Positions 8,281-17,932 of a DNA stretch of 52,409 nucleotides are shown piece by piece. The DNA is from an uncultured Eubacteriales bacterium (GTDB lineage: Bacteria; Bacillota; Clostridia; Christensenellales; Aristaeellaceae). The stretch's first letter is position 1; the number at the start of each line of letters is the position of its first letter. A program made the translations under genes and the position numbers. The stretch lies in contig CACYTF010000016.1 of NCBI GenBank assembly GCA_902777335.1, positions 1 to 52,409 on the forward strand. The letters run 5' to 3'. The notes beneath the pieces were generated by a model. It searched no databases, had not been told where the DNA came from, and saw only the letters and a program-made list of their open reading frames with translations.

Positions 8281-8574
8281 ATGTCTAATTTCGACTATTT
8301 CAAGCAGTATCAATCTGAAATGAATCGTTTGCGTCAAAAAGAGCGTGAAGAAGAAAATCCTTACCATCGTCAGCACATCGAAGAATTCAATGCCATGATG
8401 GATGAGAAAATCCGCACACAGGTCCCGCTAATGATTCAGCAACAGCAGGAAGCCCAACAGGTGGACGTACAGACCTACTTTAACGGCAGGCACGTCAAGG
8501 ATGGCGATTTGGGTAGGGCCGTGAAGGATTATATCCTCGACGGCTTGAAGAAAGCGCTCGGAAAGCGCAAATGA
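8281..8574 (+). CDS. Hypothetical small charged protein of the mobile element
   Basis: 97 residues starting at ATG 8281, preceded by AGGGGG; an ATG at 8227 in the same frame has no ribosome site. The protein is Glu/Gln/Arg-rich and probably helical (QSEMNRLRQKEREEENPYHRQHIEEF, then MIQQQQEAQQ), possibly a short coiled coil, with a basic C-terminus (GLKKALGKRK). I do not recognise it. It resembles small virion or tape-associated and conjugation accessory ORFs in composition only. A clear terminator follows 6 nt after the stop. Confidence 0.6.
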   Translation: MSNFDYFKQYQSEMNRLRQKEREEENPYHRQHIEEFNAMMDEKIRTQVPLMIQQQQEAQQVDVQTYFNGRHVKDGDLGRAVKDYILDGLKKALGKRK

Positions 8575-8579
8575 ACAAG

Positions 8580-8611
8580 GGCAGGCAACACGTTCCCAGT
8601 GTTCGCCTGCC
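8580..8611 (+). terminator. Intrinsic terminator after the 97-residue gene
   Basis: A 12-bp stem (GGCAGGC plus AACAC, paired with GTGTT and GCCTGCC) around a 7-nt loop is followed by ACTTTTCAGTTTTATT. It separates the plus-strand genes from the convergent integrase. Confidence 0.75.
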
Positions 8612-8678
8612 ACTTTTCAGTTTTATTCAGATTATCTAAGCTTTTTCCAAGATGGGGGAAGCCGTTCTTCACATTCCG

Positions 8679-9599
8679 TCAGTCCCTCGTCAGGTTGCTC
8701 ATGATGTTGTTCAGGGGATTCAGTTTGTCGAAGTCCCTGTGAATATCGCTGCCGTAGAGGTTGATGTATCGCCTGGTCATGTCCAGTGTGGAATGACCGA
8801 GTATGGATTGTAATTGGACCATCCCACCGCCTGCCAGGATATAATTCTTTGCAAAAGTATGACGGAACAGGTGCAGGGAGGTCTTGGTCACGTTCCTGGA
8901 GATGTTGTAGTGACGGACCGAGTCCTCCAGCGCGTGGACGGTCAGTTGTTTGCCGTGGATGCTTGGAAAGAGGAAGTCCTCGCTGTCCCAATCCCACAGC
9001 TTCAAATACAGAACGAGGACCTCCTTCAGAGACTTTGACATAGGAATCATTTGTTGCCTGCGGTTCTTCAGTTTCCGCAGGAAGATGGTTTCGTGCTCGA
9101 AGTCCACCTCGCATATCTTGATGTTGACCAGGGTATTCGCGCGGATTCCGGTTGCCAGGAACGTGTTGATGGCTGTCCATGTGCGCCATTCTCCCCAATG
9201 CTCGGTTGTGGGCCGCTTCAACAGCCTTTGGAGTTCGGCTTCCGTGTAAGGCTCCTTCAGGTGCTCGTCCTCCTTGATGAGAGGGAAGGAGAGCTTCTTC
9301 ATGTATTCCCTGTCGGCGCAAAAGTTCAGGAAGACGCGCAGACCGCGGATTCGGGTGTTGATGGCGCTGATGCTGTTACCCTTGGTCATTTCATGGTCCA
9401 CGAAATCCTCCATCACCAGCGTCGTGAACTCATCCACGAATTGGATAGGGGAGACCTTCTGGAAATACTTCAGGTCTTCGCTGTAATACTCTATCGTGCG
9501 CGGGGAGAGGTTCTTCAACCGGCAGTGCCGGAGGAATTCTTCCACTGCACTAGACAGCTCCTTCTGACCGATTCCGTCTACCTTCTTGATCTTCTTCAT
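8679..9599 (-). CDS. Tyrosine recombinase (integrase)
   Basis: 306-residue integrase. A SAM-like core-binding N-terminal domain (residues ~12-105: SAVEEFLRHCRLKNLSPRTIEYYSEDL) precedes the catalytic domain. Visible catalytic residues are Arg153 (TGIRANTL), a Lys near 176-178, His243 and Arg246 (HLFRHTFA), His269 (LGHSTLDM) and nucleophile Tyr278 (TRRYINLY). It is transcribed away from the tRNA-Leu gene, whose 3' end lies 135 nt upstream. This is the usual arrangement for an element integrated at a tRNA 3' end. It would integrate and, with a directionality factor, excise the element. It has no N-terminal Arm-binding domain. Confidence 0.93.
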   Translation of the reverse strand: MKKIKKVDGIGQKELSSAVEEFLRHCRLKNLSPRTIEYYSEDLKYFQKVSPIQFVDEFTTLVMEDFVDHEMTKGNSISAINTRIRGLRVFLNFCADREYMKKLSFPLIKEDEHLKEPYTEAELQRLLKRPTTEHWGEWRTWTAINTFLATGIRANTLVNIKICEVDFEHETIFLRKLKNRRQQMIPMSKSLKEVLVLYLKLWDWDSEDFLFPSIHGKQLTVHALEDSVRHYNISRNVTKTSLHLFRHTFAKNYILAGGGMVQLQSILGHSTLDMTRRYINLYGSDIHRDFDKLNPLNNIMSNLTRD

Positions 9600-9701
9600 A
9601 TCGCTAGATTCGCTCCCTTCTGTACAGCCAGAAATCTAGTGCATTTGCCTAGATCGAAAAGAGCGTCACCAAGCGTTCCCAACCGTCCCCTTGGACAATG
9701 A

Positions 9702-9734
9702 AAAGCCCTGAAAACTCAGCGTTTTCAGGGCTTT
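9702..9734 (-). terminator. Intrinsic terminator of the tRNA operon
   Basis: A perfect 13-14-bp inverted repeat (9702-9715 with 9721-9734) with a 5-nt loop follows the tRNA-Leu CCA end directly. On the minus strand it ends in TTTT, as expected for the last tRNA. Confidence 0.8.
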
Positions 9735-9822
9735 GGTGCGGGAAACAGGACTTGAACCTGCACGAATCGTAATGATCACTAGAACCTGAATCTAGCGCGT
9801 CTGCCAATTCCGCCATTCCCGC
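9734..9822 (-). tRNA. tRNA-Leu(CAG)
   Basis: An 89-nt class II tRNA including an encoded CCA. The acceptor stem is GCGGGAA with TTCCCGC. The anticodon loop is TTCAGGT with anticodon CAG, and a long variable arm is present. Its 3' end faces the integrase, so it is the probable integration site of the element at left. Confidence 0.95.
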
Positions 9823-9826
9823 AAGT

Positions 9827-9911
<85 letters not shown>

Positions 9912-9940
9912 ACATTTCCCTATTGCCGATGCCCGTTGAA

Positions 9941-10016
9941 TGGAGCTGGCGATGGGACTTGAACCCGCAACCTGCTGATTACAAATCAGCTGCTCTGCCA
10001 ATTGAGCTACGCCAGC
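9941..10016 (-). tRNA. tRNA-Thr(TGT)
   Basis: A 76-nt cloverleaf with acceptor stem GCTGGCG/CGCCAGC, anticodon loop TTTGTAA (anticodon TGT) and an encoded CCA. It is the first gene of the three-tRNA transcript. Confidence 0.95.
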
Positions 10017-10088
10017 CAATCATTCAATCGACGGCGACACCTTTCAGCATTCGGCTTCAAGTGCCTCATTGCGTCGGCAACGATATAT

Positions 10089-10116
10089 ATTATACACGAA
10101 TCTTCGGGATTGTCAA
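10089..10116 (-). promoter_or_regulatory. Promoter of the tRNA operon
   Basis: On the minus strand a consensus TTGACA (10111-10116) and TATAAT (10089-10094), 16 nt apart, lie about 70 nt upstream of tRNA-Thr. Confidence 0.75.
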
Positions 10117-10192
10117 TACCTTTTTTCTGTTTTTGTTGGCCTACTTTTTGTTAGCATTTTGTGCGCTTCGGCGTTCCGGGGGCGATCTGAAA

Positions 10193-10221
10193 TTGACAAG
10201 ACCTGGCCGGCGTGCTATGAT
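10193..10221 (+). promoter_or_regulatory. Promoter of the DUF2207/radical SAM pair
   Basis: TTGACA (10193-10198) and TATGAT (10216-10221) with a 17-nt spacer, 31 nt before the DUF2207 start codon. It would drive both coupled genes. Confidence 0.8.
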
Positions 10222-10252
10222 GAGGCAAGGTTCAGAAGGGGAGTGTACCGGT

Positions 10253-11941
10253 ATGAAGGGCTTCTTTGGACGGCTTCGCCGGATCACGGCGCTGGCCGCC
10301 GCGGCGCTGCTGCTCTGCGCGTTCGCGACGGGAGCGATGGCGGCCACCAACACAGGGTATTCCATTCCCGACGCGAATTTTGAGGCGTGGATCAACGACG
10401 ACGGCTCGGTGACGGTTCGGGAGACCTGGACGGTGAAGTTCATCAAGGGGGACTTTACCCGCTTCTACAAGGACATCGTCAACGGCAGATACGTGGACGA
10501 GGAGGAGCGGTTCAGCGCGCTGGAGGACCTGGAGGTGTCCATCAACGGCATGCGCTGCGAGCCCACGGACGACACCTCGGGCAGGCCGGATTTCCACTAT
10601 AACCTCGGCTCGGGCGACAATCGGACGCTCTCGGCCTACAAGCGCAGCGCCCAGACGACCAATATCTATGAGTTCAGGTACACGCTGCGGGACATGACGC
10701 GCTGCGTCGACGGCCAATACTGGCTGTTTGTGTACCGCTTCATCGGCGCGAACTTTGAGAAGCGGGTGGACAACGCCGAGGTGATCGTGCACGCGCCGGA
10801 GGGCGCGACGCCCGGCGTGCTGTACGTCTCCAGGGGAACGGCGCAGGTCCGCGACAACCTGGTCCGGGTCACCGGCGCGGGCGGCGAGGGCATGCTGAAG
10901 GTGCGCGTGCGCTTGGACGGCCAGGGCCTGATTCCCGGCGCGGTCCCGATGAGCGGACAGGTGTTTATTGACCGGGAGCTGGCGGAGCAGGCCCGCGCGC
11001 GCCGGATCAGGATTATCCTGAGCGGAATCGGCGCGGGCATCGCCGCCGCGCTGGCGCTGGTTGTCGCGTTCCGGACGGGGTTGGCCGGGTGGCTGGCCGG
11101 CATCCCCGCGCGGATGAAGTACCGGAGCGATCCCGAGGGCTTCGAGGCGGCGCTCGACCGGCACCTGGAGGCCTGCGAGGAGAATCAGACGCCCTGGCTG
11201 CGGGCGATACTGGCCAGCGCCGCCGCGGGCGAGTCGCTGATGCCCTGTTATTTCATCGCCACCGCGGCCAAGCTGGCCATGGAGGGCAATGTCACCCTCT
11301 CCGGGCAGACGATGCGCTGCAGGCGGGTGCCGGAAGGGTCCGGGCTGAGTGCCGTGGACCGGTATGTGCTGGAGGTGCTGAGCCGAAACGGTCAGCCGGA
11401 CCGGTGCGACGGCGCGTGGATCGAAGTGATGCTGGATCGGCTGCAGGACAGCGTGCAGCTGGCCGGCCGCGACCGCGTCTACCAGGTGTTCAACGACGTT
11501 CGCAACGCCTATCCCGACCCAGAAGACCGGCGCGTGTCGAAGATCGTCCGGCAGCTCAGGCGCATACGCGGGCCCTATATCCGGCGGCATTCGTGCCTGG
11601 ATACGGACCGGCTGATCCGGCTGGTCGACGACGGCACGCTGACGCCCCGGCAGCTGTTTGAATTCATGTATACCAACCCGGCGGGGCGGAACGTGCTCAA
11701 GACGGGCTACTGCGATACCATCGACAGCGCTTCGGATGTGGATTCGGACAACGCCCTGGCCTACATACTGATGGACGCCAGCCACAGCTACTATTACCGC
11801 CGCGATGAGGTCCGGCGGGAGGAGGCGGAGCGTCGCCGGGAGGCCCGACGCGAGGCGGCGCGCAATGCCAATTCGGATTCCGGTTCGTCCTGCTCGTCCT
11901 GCTCATCCTGTTCCTCCTGCGGCGGAGGCGGCGCGGATTGA
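10253..11941 (+). CDS. DUF2207-like membrane protein with a Ser-Ser-Cys repeat tail
   Basis: 562 residues from ATG 10253, which has GAAGGGGAG upstream and lies just after the promoter; upstream in-frame codons run through the tRNA genes and are not used. Residues 1-30 are a signal peptide (GRLRR, then an Ala/Leu core, ending AMA). Residues ~35-240 form a beta-rich exported domain (DGSVTVRETWTVKF, RFYKDI, YEFRYTLRDM) that looks like DUF2207. One membrane helix spans ~254-273, leaving about 290 residues in the cytosol if the signal is cleaved. The C-terminus is Arg/Glu-rich, then ends with cysteines at 547, 550, 553 and 556 and a GGGGAD cap. DUF2207 proteins often have Gly/Ser tails; regular cysteines are unusual. 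The TGA overlaps the next ATG, coupling it to the radical SAM gene. Confidence 0.85.
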   Translation: MKGFFGRLRRITALAAAALLLCAFATGAMAATNTGYSIPDANFEAWINDDGSVTVRETWTVKFIKGDFTRFYKDIVNGRYVDEEERFSALEDLEVSINGMRCEPTDDTSGRPDFHYNLGSGDNRTLSAYKRSAQTTNIYEFRYTLRDMTRCVDGQYWLFVYRFIGANFEKRVDNAEVIVHAPEGATPGVLYVSRGTAQVRDNLVRVTGAGGEGMLKVRVRLDGQGLIPGAVPMSGQVFIDRELAEQARARRIRIILSGIGAGIAAALALVVAFRTGLAGWLAGIPARMKYRSDPEGFEAALDRHLEACEENQTPWLRAILASAAAGESLMPCYFIATAAKLAMEGNVTLSGQTMRCRRVPEGSGLSAVDRYVLEVLSRNGQPDRCDGAWIEVMLDRLQDSVQLAGRDRVYQVFNDVRNAYPDPEDRRVSKIVRQLRRIRGPYIRRHSCLDTDRLIRLVDDGTLTPRQLFEFMYTNPAGRNVLKTGYCDTIDSASDVDSDNALAYILMDASHSYYYRRDEVRREEAERRREARREAARNANSDSGSSCSSCSSCSSCGGGGAD

Positions 11942-12918
11942 TGGCGGTGCATACGCTGCAGTGGCACATCACCCACCGCTGCAACCTGCGGTGTGCCCAT
12001 TGCTATCAGGGGGACTACAGCGCCGAAATGCCGCGCGAGGTCATGTATGAGGCGCTGGAGAAGTACCTCCGCTTTCTGCGCCGGCGGGGCATGACCGGCC
12101 AGGTCAACCTGACCGGCGGCGAGCCGATGGCCCACGGGGAATTCTGGGCGCTTTCCCGGAAGATCCGGGAGAGCGGCCTGCGGCTGGGCGTGCTCACCAA
12201 CGGCACGATGATCGGCCGCGACGAGGCCGAGTGCTTTCGCGCGCTGGAGCCGGCCTTCGTGCAGGTCAGCCTGGACGGTACGCGGCAGACCCACGACGCC
12301 ATACGCGGCCAGGGCGCCTTTGATCGCGCCCTGGCCGGCATCGACTGCCTGAAGCGGGCGGGGGTGCGGGTGAACGTGTCCTTCACCGCCCAGAAGGGCA
12401 ACTACCGGGATTTTGCCGCCCTCGCCAGGGTATGCAGGCGGCACCGGGTGGACAAGCTCTGGTGGGACCGGGTGGTGACCCCGGATGTCGGGAAGCTGGC
12501 GCTGAGCACCGGCGAGTTCCGGGAGCTGTGCCTGGAGGCGGCCCGCCAGCGCAGGCGCTGCCGGCGGCCGGACGGCACCAGCATGGTCAACTGCGGCCGC
12601 GCGCTGCAGTTCCTGGCCACCGGCAGGCTGTGCAAGTACCACTGCGGCGCGGGGGGCGATCTGCTGATCCTGCTGGCCGACGGCGCGCTGATGCCCTGCC
12701 GCCGGCTGCCCTTTATTATAGGAAACCTGTCTGACGGCGAGCTGGACGATGTCATCGAGGCCAGCCCCATCATGCGGGACCTGGCCCGGGCGGACATTCC
12801 CGCGGATTGCGTGAAGTGCGAACACGTCTTTCGCTGCCGCGGCGGCGCCCGCTGCGTGACTTACGCCCAGACGGGCCGGTGGGACGCGCGGGACGTGAAC
12901 TGCTGGGCGGGGGAGTAG
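11941..12918 (+). CDS. Radical SAM/SPASM protein, predicted modifier of the Cys tail
   Basis: 325 residues. The ATG at 11941 overlaps the previous stop (TGATG), with GGAGG at 11924-11928 lying inside the Gly-tail codons; a TTG one codon upstream is also possible. The radical SAM cluster motif is CNLRCAHC (Cys14, 18, 21), followed by LTGGEPMAHGEFWAL and VQVSLDG. The C-terminal SPASM domain has CGAGGDLLILLADGALMPCRR, then CVKCEHVFRCRGGARC and a final Cys, enough to hold auxiliary iron-sulfur clusters. SPASM proteins modify peptides or proteins: thioether crosslinks, epimerisation or Cys/Ser oxidation. No RRE domain is seen. The neighbour's Cys tail is the obvious substrate, by inference. No free precursor peptide was found nearby. 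Confidence 0.9.
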   Translation: MAVHTLQWHITHRCNLRCAHCYQGDYSAEMPREVMYEALEKYLRFLRRRGMTGQVNLTGGEPMAHGEFWALSRKIRESGLRLGVLTNGTMIGRDEAECFRALEPAFVQVSLDGTRQTHDAIRGQGAFDRALAGIDCLKRAGVRVNVSFTAQKGNYRDFAALARVCRRHRVDKLWWDRVVTPDVGKLALSTGEFRELCLEAARQRRRCRRPDGTSMVNCGRALQFLATGRLCKYHCGAGGDLLILLADGALMPCRRLPFIIGNLSDGELDDVIEASPIMRDLARADIPADCVKCEHVFRCRGGARCVTYAQTGRWDARDVNCWAGE

Positions 12919-12971
12919 GACACACATCAGTCATTCATCAAATATTTACAAATTTTCAAAGCCGCTGCCTA

Positions 12972-13000
12972 TTGACAAAATGGGCGGGCGGTTGTATATT
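12972..13000 (+). promoter_or_regulatory. SigmaA promoter of the hrcA operon
   Basis: Consensus TTGACA (12972-12977), a 17-nt spacer and TATATT (12995-13000). The predicted start of transcription near 13007 lies just before the CIRCE element. Confidence 0.88.
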
Positions 13001-13011
13001 ATGTTCAGCCG

Positions 13012-13038
13012 TTAGCACTCGACGTGTATGAGTGCTAA
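13012..13038 (+). promoter_or_regulatory. CIRCE operator (HrcA binding site)
   Basis: TTAGCACTC and GAGTGCTAA separated by 9 nt form a perfect match to the CIRCE consensus. It lies in the 5' leader, 34 nt before the hrcA start, giving HrcA autoregulation and heat-shock control of the whole operon. Confidence 0.97.
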
Positions 13039-13072
13039 CAGGCGGCGAGGATCGGGAAAGGGGGAGCGCAAA

Positions 13073-14101
13073 ATGCAGTTGGATGAACGCAAGTACCTGA
13101 TCCTGCAGGCCATCATCGACGATTATATACTGACGGCCATGCCGGTGGGCTCCCGCACGATCTCACGAAAATCCGGCGTCGGCTTCTCGCCCGCGACCAT
13201 TCGCAACGAGATGTCCGATCTGGAGGAGCTGGGTTACCTGGACCAGCCGCACACCTCCGCGGGCCGCGTGCCTTCGAACAAGGCGTACCGGCTGTACGTG
13301 GATCACCTGATCAAGGGCAGCAAGCTGACCAGCGACGAGCGGGAGCGCATGCACGACCATCTGGTGGCCCGGTCCAAGCAGGTGGAGAGCGTGATTCGCA
13401 GCGCGGCCGGCGTGCTGTCGGACGCCACGAAGTACACGTCGGTGATCGTCGCCCCGAAGCTGGGCACGCTGCGCATACGGCACGTGCAGCTGGTGCCGGT
13501 GGCCGAGCGCACGGCGCTGATGATCATCGTCACCAACGCGGGCATCGTGAAGGACGCGGTGATCCGGGTTCCGGAGGGCCTGGACGCCGACGACCTGTAC
13601 TCCATCTCCCGGGTGCTGACCCAGAAGCTGGCGGACAAGCCGCTGGAGGGCGTCCGACAGGCTTTTTCAGAGCTGCTGCGGGGCGCCGAGCAGAACCGGA
13701 AGCTGCTGGGCGAGGCGCTGCAGGTCATCGAGAAGCGGCTCGAGGCGGGCGGCGACGCCTCCGACGTGATCGTCGGCGGCAGCACCAATTTGCTGGAGTA
13801 CCCGGAGTACAGCGACGTGAACAAGGCGCGCAGCTTCCTGTCGGTGCTGGAATCGAAGGATACGCTGCGCAAGCTGTTCAGCCGGGACGGCAGCATGGAG
13901 GTGTCCATCCGCATCGGCCCGGAAAACCAGCTGCCGGCGCTGAACGACTGTTCGATCGTCACGGCCAGCTACCGGCTGGGCGACCGATCCACCGGCACGC
14001 TGGGCATCATCGGCCCCACGCGCATGAACTACAACCGGGTGATCTCGGTGCTGGACTTCATGAGCCGGGCGCTGAGCGACGTGCTGTCGGAGTATCAATA
14101 A
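13073..14101 (+). CDS. hrcA: Heat-inducible transcription repressor HrcA
   Basis: 342 residues from ATG 13073, which has AAAGGGGGAG upstream; an in-frame ATG at 13028 lies inside CIRCE and would add 15 atypical residues. The N-terminal winged helix (LDERKYLILQAIIDDYILTAMPVGSRTIS, FSPATIRNEMSDLEELGYL, PHTSAGRVPSNKAYRLYVD) is the HrcA signature. The GAF-like inserted domain follows (KLGTLRIRHVQLVPV, VIRVPEGLD) and the C-terminus has TGTLGIIGPTRMNYNRVISVLDFMS. It binds CIRCE and represses hrcA-grpE-dnaK-dnaJ, with activity dependent on GroEL in known systems. It is the first gene of the operon, 19 nt before grpE. Confidence 0.98.
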   Translation: MQLDERKYLILQAIIDDYILTAMPVGSRTISRKSGVGFSPATIRNEMSDLEELGYLDQPHTSAGRVPSNKAYRLYVDHLIKGSKLTSDERERMHDHLVARSKQVESVIRSAAGVLSDATKYTSVIVAPKLGTLRIRHVQLVPVAERTALMIIVTNAGIVKDAVIRVPEGLDADDLYSISRVLTQKLADKPLEGVRQAFSELLRGAEQNRKLLGEALQVIEKRLEAGGDASDVIVGGSTNLLEYPEYSDVNKARSFLSVLESKDTLRKLFSRDGSMEVSIRIGPENQLPALNDCSIVTASYRLGDRSTGTLGIIGPTRMNYNRVISVLDFMSRALSDVLSEYQ

Positions 14102-14120
14102 GTAAGGAAGGATATAGACG

Positions 14121-14714
14121 ATGAAGAAGAAGGACAGGAACGCGAAGCCGGACGAGCCGGTGACCGAGCAGGCCCTGCCTCAGGACGAGACCCAGGAGGC
14201 CGCGCCCCAGGACGCGCCCGAGGCCGAGCAGGCCCGGGAGGCCACCGTGGAGGAATGGCAGGCCGCGCTGGAGCTGGCGGTGAAGCAGCGGGACGAATTG
14301 AAGGATTCGCTGCTGCGGGCCCAGGCCGACTTCCAGAATTTCAAGCGCCGCAACCAGACCGCCCGTTCCGACGGCTATGAGGACGGCGTGCGCGAGGCCA
14401 TCGCGGCCATGCTGCCCGCCATCGACAATCTGGAGCGCGCCATAGACGCCGCGGAAAAGACCGACGACGACACGGCAAAGGCGCTGGCCGAGGGCGTGAA
14501 AATGACGCTGAACACGCTGATGGAGGGTCTGAAGCGCTTCGGCTTTGACGAAGTGCCCGCCCTGGGCGAGGCATTCGACCCGGAGAAGCACAACGCGGTG
14601 ATGCGCGAGGTCACCGACGACCCCGGCAAGGTGCTGGAGGTCTTCCAGAAGGGCTATCGCGTGAAGGACCGCATCATACGATACGCCATGGTCAAGGTTT
14701 CCGTCGAAGGCTGA
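14121..14714 (+). CDS. grpE: Nucleotide exchange factor GrpE
   Basis: 197 residues. A disordered, acidic N-terminus (residues 1-45) leads into the long dimerising helix (LELAVKQRDELKDSLLRAQADFQNFKRRNQ). The C-terminal beta domain has the conserved GFDEVPALGEAFDPEKHNAVMR and VFQKGYRVKDRIIRYAMVKV. It releases ADP from DnaK and acts in the cytosol. An AAGGAAGGA site precedes the ATG. It lies between hrcA and dnaK in the CIRCE-controlled operon. Confidence 0.97.
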   Translation: MKKKDRNAKPDEPVTEQALPQDETQEAAPQDAPEAEQAREATVEEWQAALELAVKQRDELKDSLLRAQADFQNFKRRNQTARSDGYEDGVREAIAAMLPAIDNLERAIDAAEKTDDDTAKALAEGVKMTLNTLMEGLKRFGFDEVPALGEAFDPEKHNAVMREVTDDPGKVLEVFQKGYRVKDRIIRYAMVKVSVEG

Positions 14715-14773
14715 CGCCTTCATGCAAATAAGCCAACAACGAACTTTTTCGACGAATATAGGAGGAAATCAAA

Positions 14774-16624
<1,851 letters not shown>

Positions 16625-16650
16625 GCGCTCCGCATCAGGGGTGATGATAA

Positions 16651-17796
16651 ATGGCAAACAAACGCGACTACTACGAGGTCCTCGGGGTTCCGAAGAACGC
16701 GGACGAGGCGGCCATCAAAAAGGCCTACCGCGAGCTGGCGAAGAAGAACCACCCCGACGTGAACCCGGGCGACAAGGGCGCTGAGGAGCGCTTCAAGGAG
16801 ATCAACGAGGCCTATCAGGTGCTCTCCAATCCCCAGAAGCGCGCCCAGTACGACCAGTTCGGCCACGACGGGCCTCAGGCGAGCGGCTTCGGCGGCGGCG
16901 GGTTCGGCGACTTCAGCGGCTTTGGCGGCGGCGGGTTCGGCGGCTTCGAGGACATCTTCTCCAGCGTGTTCGGCGGCGGCTTCGGCGGCGGCGCGCGCGC
17001 CAACGGCCCGGTGCCGGGGGACGACCTGCGCTACGACCTGACGATCTCCTTCGAGGAGGCCGCCATGGGCTGCGAGAAGGACATCAACCTGGTCCGCGAC
17101 GAGGAGTGCCCCGAGTGCCACGGCACCGGCGCGAAGCCCGGCAGCAAGGTGGACACCTGTCCCACCTGCGGCGGCTCCGGCCAGGAGCGCGTGGTCACCA
17201 ACACCCCCTTCGGCCGCATCCAGAACGTGCGCACCTGCTCCAGGTGCCGCGGCGCGGGCAAGATCATCACCGAGCCCTGCACCAAGTGCCACGGGCGCGG
17301 CAAGGTGCGCGTCAGCAAGCGGCGCACGGTGAAGGTGCCCGCGGGCATCGACAACGGCCAGGTGCTGACCATCCGCGGCCAGGGCGGCCTGGGCGAGCGC
17401 GGCGGGCAGCCGGGCGATCTGCTGATCGTGATCAGCGTGAAGCCCCACAAGCTGTTCAGGCGCCGCGAGGACGACCTGTACATCGAAATGCCCCTGACCT
17501 TCACCCAGGCGGCGCTGGGCGCGGAGTTGGATGTGCCCACGCTGACCAAGCCCGTGAAGTACCGCTTCCCGGAGGGCACCCAGCCCGGCCAGGTGTTCCG
17601 CCTGCGGGACCAGGGCGTCACCCGGCTGCGGGGCGGCGGCAAGGGCGATCTGTACGTCACCGCCGTGGTGGAGATCCCCAAGAAGCTGACCAGCCAGCAA
17701 AAGGAGCTGCTGCGCCAGTTCGACGAGTCCGCCAGCGGCAACCAGTACGAAAAGAAAAAGAGCTTCTTCGACAAGCTGAAGGACGCCTTCAGCTGA
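16651..17796 (+). CDS. dnaJ: Chaperone DnaJ (Hsp40)
   Basis: 381 residues, class A DnaJ. The J domain (residues 4-70) contains the HPD triad in [11 protein letters not shown] long Gly/Phe-rich stretch follows (about 75-125). The zinc-binding domain has four CxxCxGxG repeats: [24 protein letters not shown] and CTKCHGRG. Two beta-sandwich substrate domains and a dimerisation tail complete it. It delivers substrates to DnaK and stimulates its ATPase. It starts 26 nt after dnaK and is the last gene of the CIRCE operon. Confidence 0.99.
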   Translation: MANKRDYYEVLGVPKNADEAAIKKAYRELAKKNHPDVNPGDKGAEERFKEINEAYQVLSNPQKRAQYDQFGHDGPQASGFGGGGFGDFSGFGGGGFGGFEDIFSSVFGGGFGGGARANGPVPGDDLRYDLTISFEEAAMGCEKDINLVRDEECPECHGTGAKPGSKVDTCPTCGGSGQERVVTNTPFGRIQNVRTCSRCRGAGKIITEPCTKCHGRGKVRVSKRRTVKVPAGIDNGQVLTIRGQGGLGERGGQPGDLLIVISVKPHKLFRRREDDLYIEMPLTFTQAALGAELDVPTLTKPVKYRFPEGTQPGQVFRLRDQGVTRLRGGGKGDLYVTAVVEIPKKLTSQQKELLRQFDESASGNQYEKKKSFFDKLKDAFS

Positions 17797-17803
17797 ACGC
17801 GGA

Positions 17804-17841
17804 CGGGGCTGCCAAGCGCGATGCGTTTTATGGCAGCCCCG
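17804..17841 (+). terminator. Hairpin after dnaJ
   Basis: An 11-bp inverted repeat (17804-17814 with 17831-17841) lies 8 nt after the dnaJ stop. There is no good T-run, and the next promoter begins inside its 3' edge, so it may only attenuate. Confidence 0.5.
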
Positions 17842-17842
17842 C

Positions 17843-17870
17843 TTGCATTGTCCGAAAAGTGTGCTATAAT
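17843..17870 (+). promoter_or_regulatory. Promoter upstream of the LicD-like gene
   Basis: TTGCAT (17843-17848) and TATAAT (17865-17870) with a 16-nt spacer. It separates the following genes from heat-shock control. Confidence 0.7.
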
Positions 17871-17932
17871 GGAACAGATACGATGCCCGGAAACGGATGC
17901 TTGCACCGAACCGGGAAGGGGGGCACGCCGCG

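Larger units (their letters stand above)
1..9733. mobile_element. Right part of an integrative element at tRNA-Leu, carrying a defence island
   Basis: The block combines ArdC-like antirestriction, a serine recombinase, small HTH and accessory genes, and a tyrosine integrase abutting tRNA-Leu. The AT-rich restriction operon inside it differs strongly in base composition from the GC-rich chromosome on the right. The left end is outside the window, so the att repeat cannot be paired. The right att core is expected between 9600 and the tRNA 3' end near 9734. Whether the element is conjugative (ICE) or only mobilizable cannot be told, because no transfer genes are visible here. Confidence 0.7.

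Noticed and set aside
10232..11785. Long minus-strand frame opposite the DUF2207 gene
   Set aside because: A shadow frame of GC-rich coding DNA with His/Arg/Ala-rich nonsense composition; the same holds for 14720-16657, 25490-27517 and 30821-32449.
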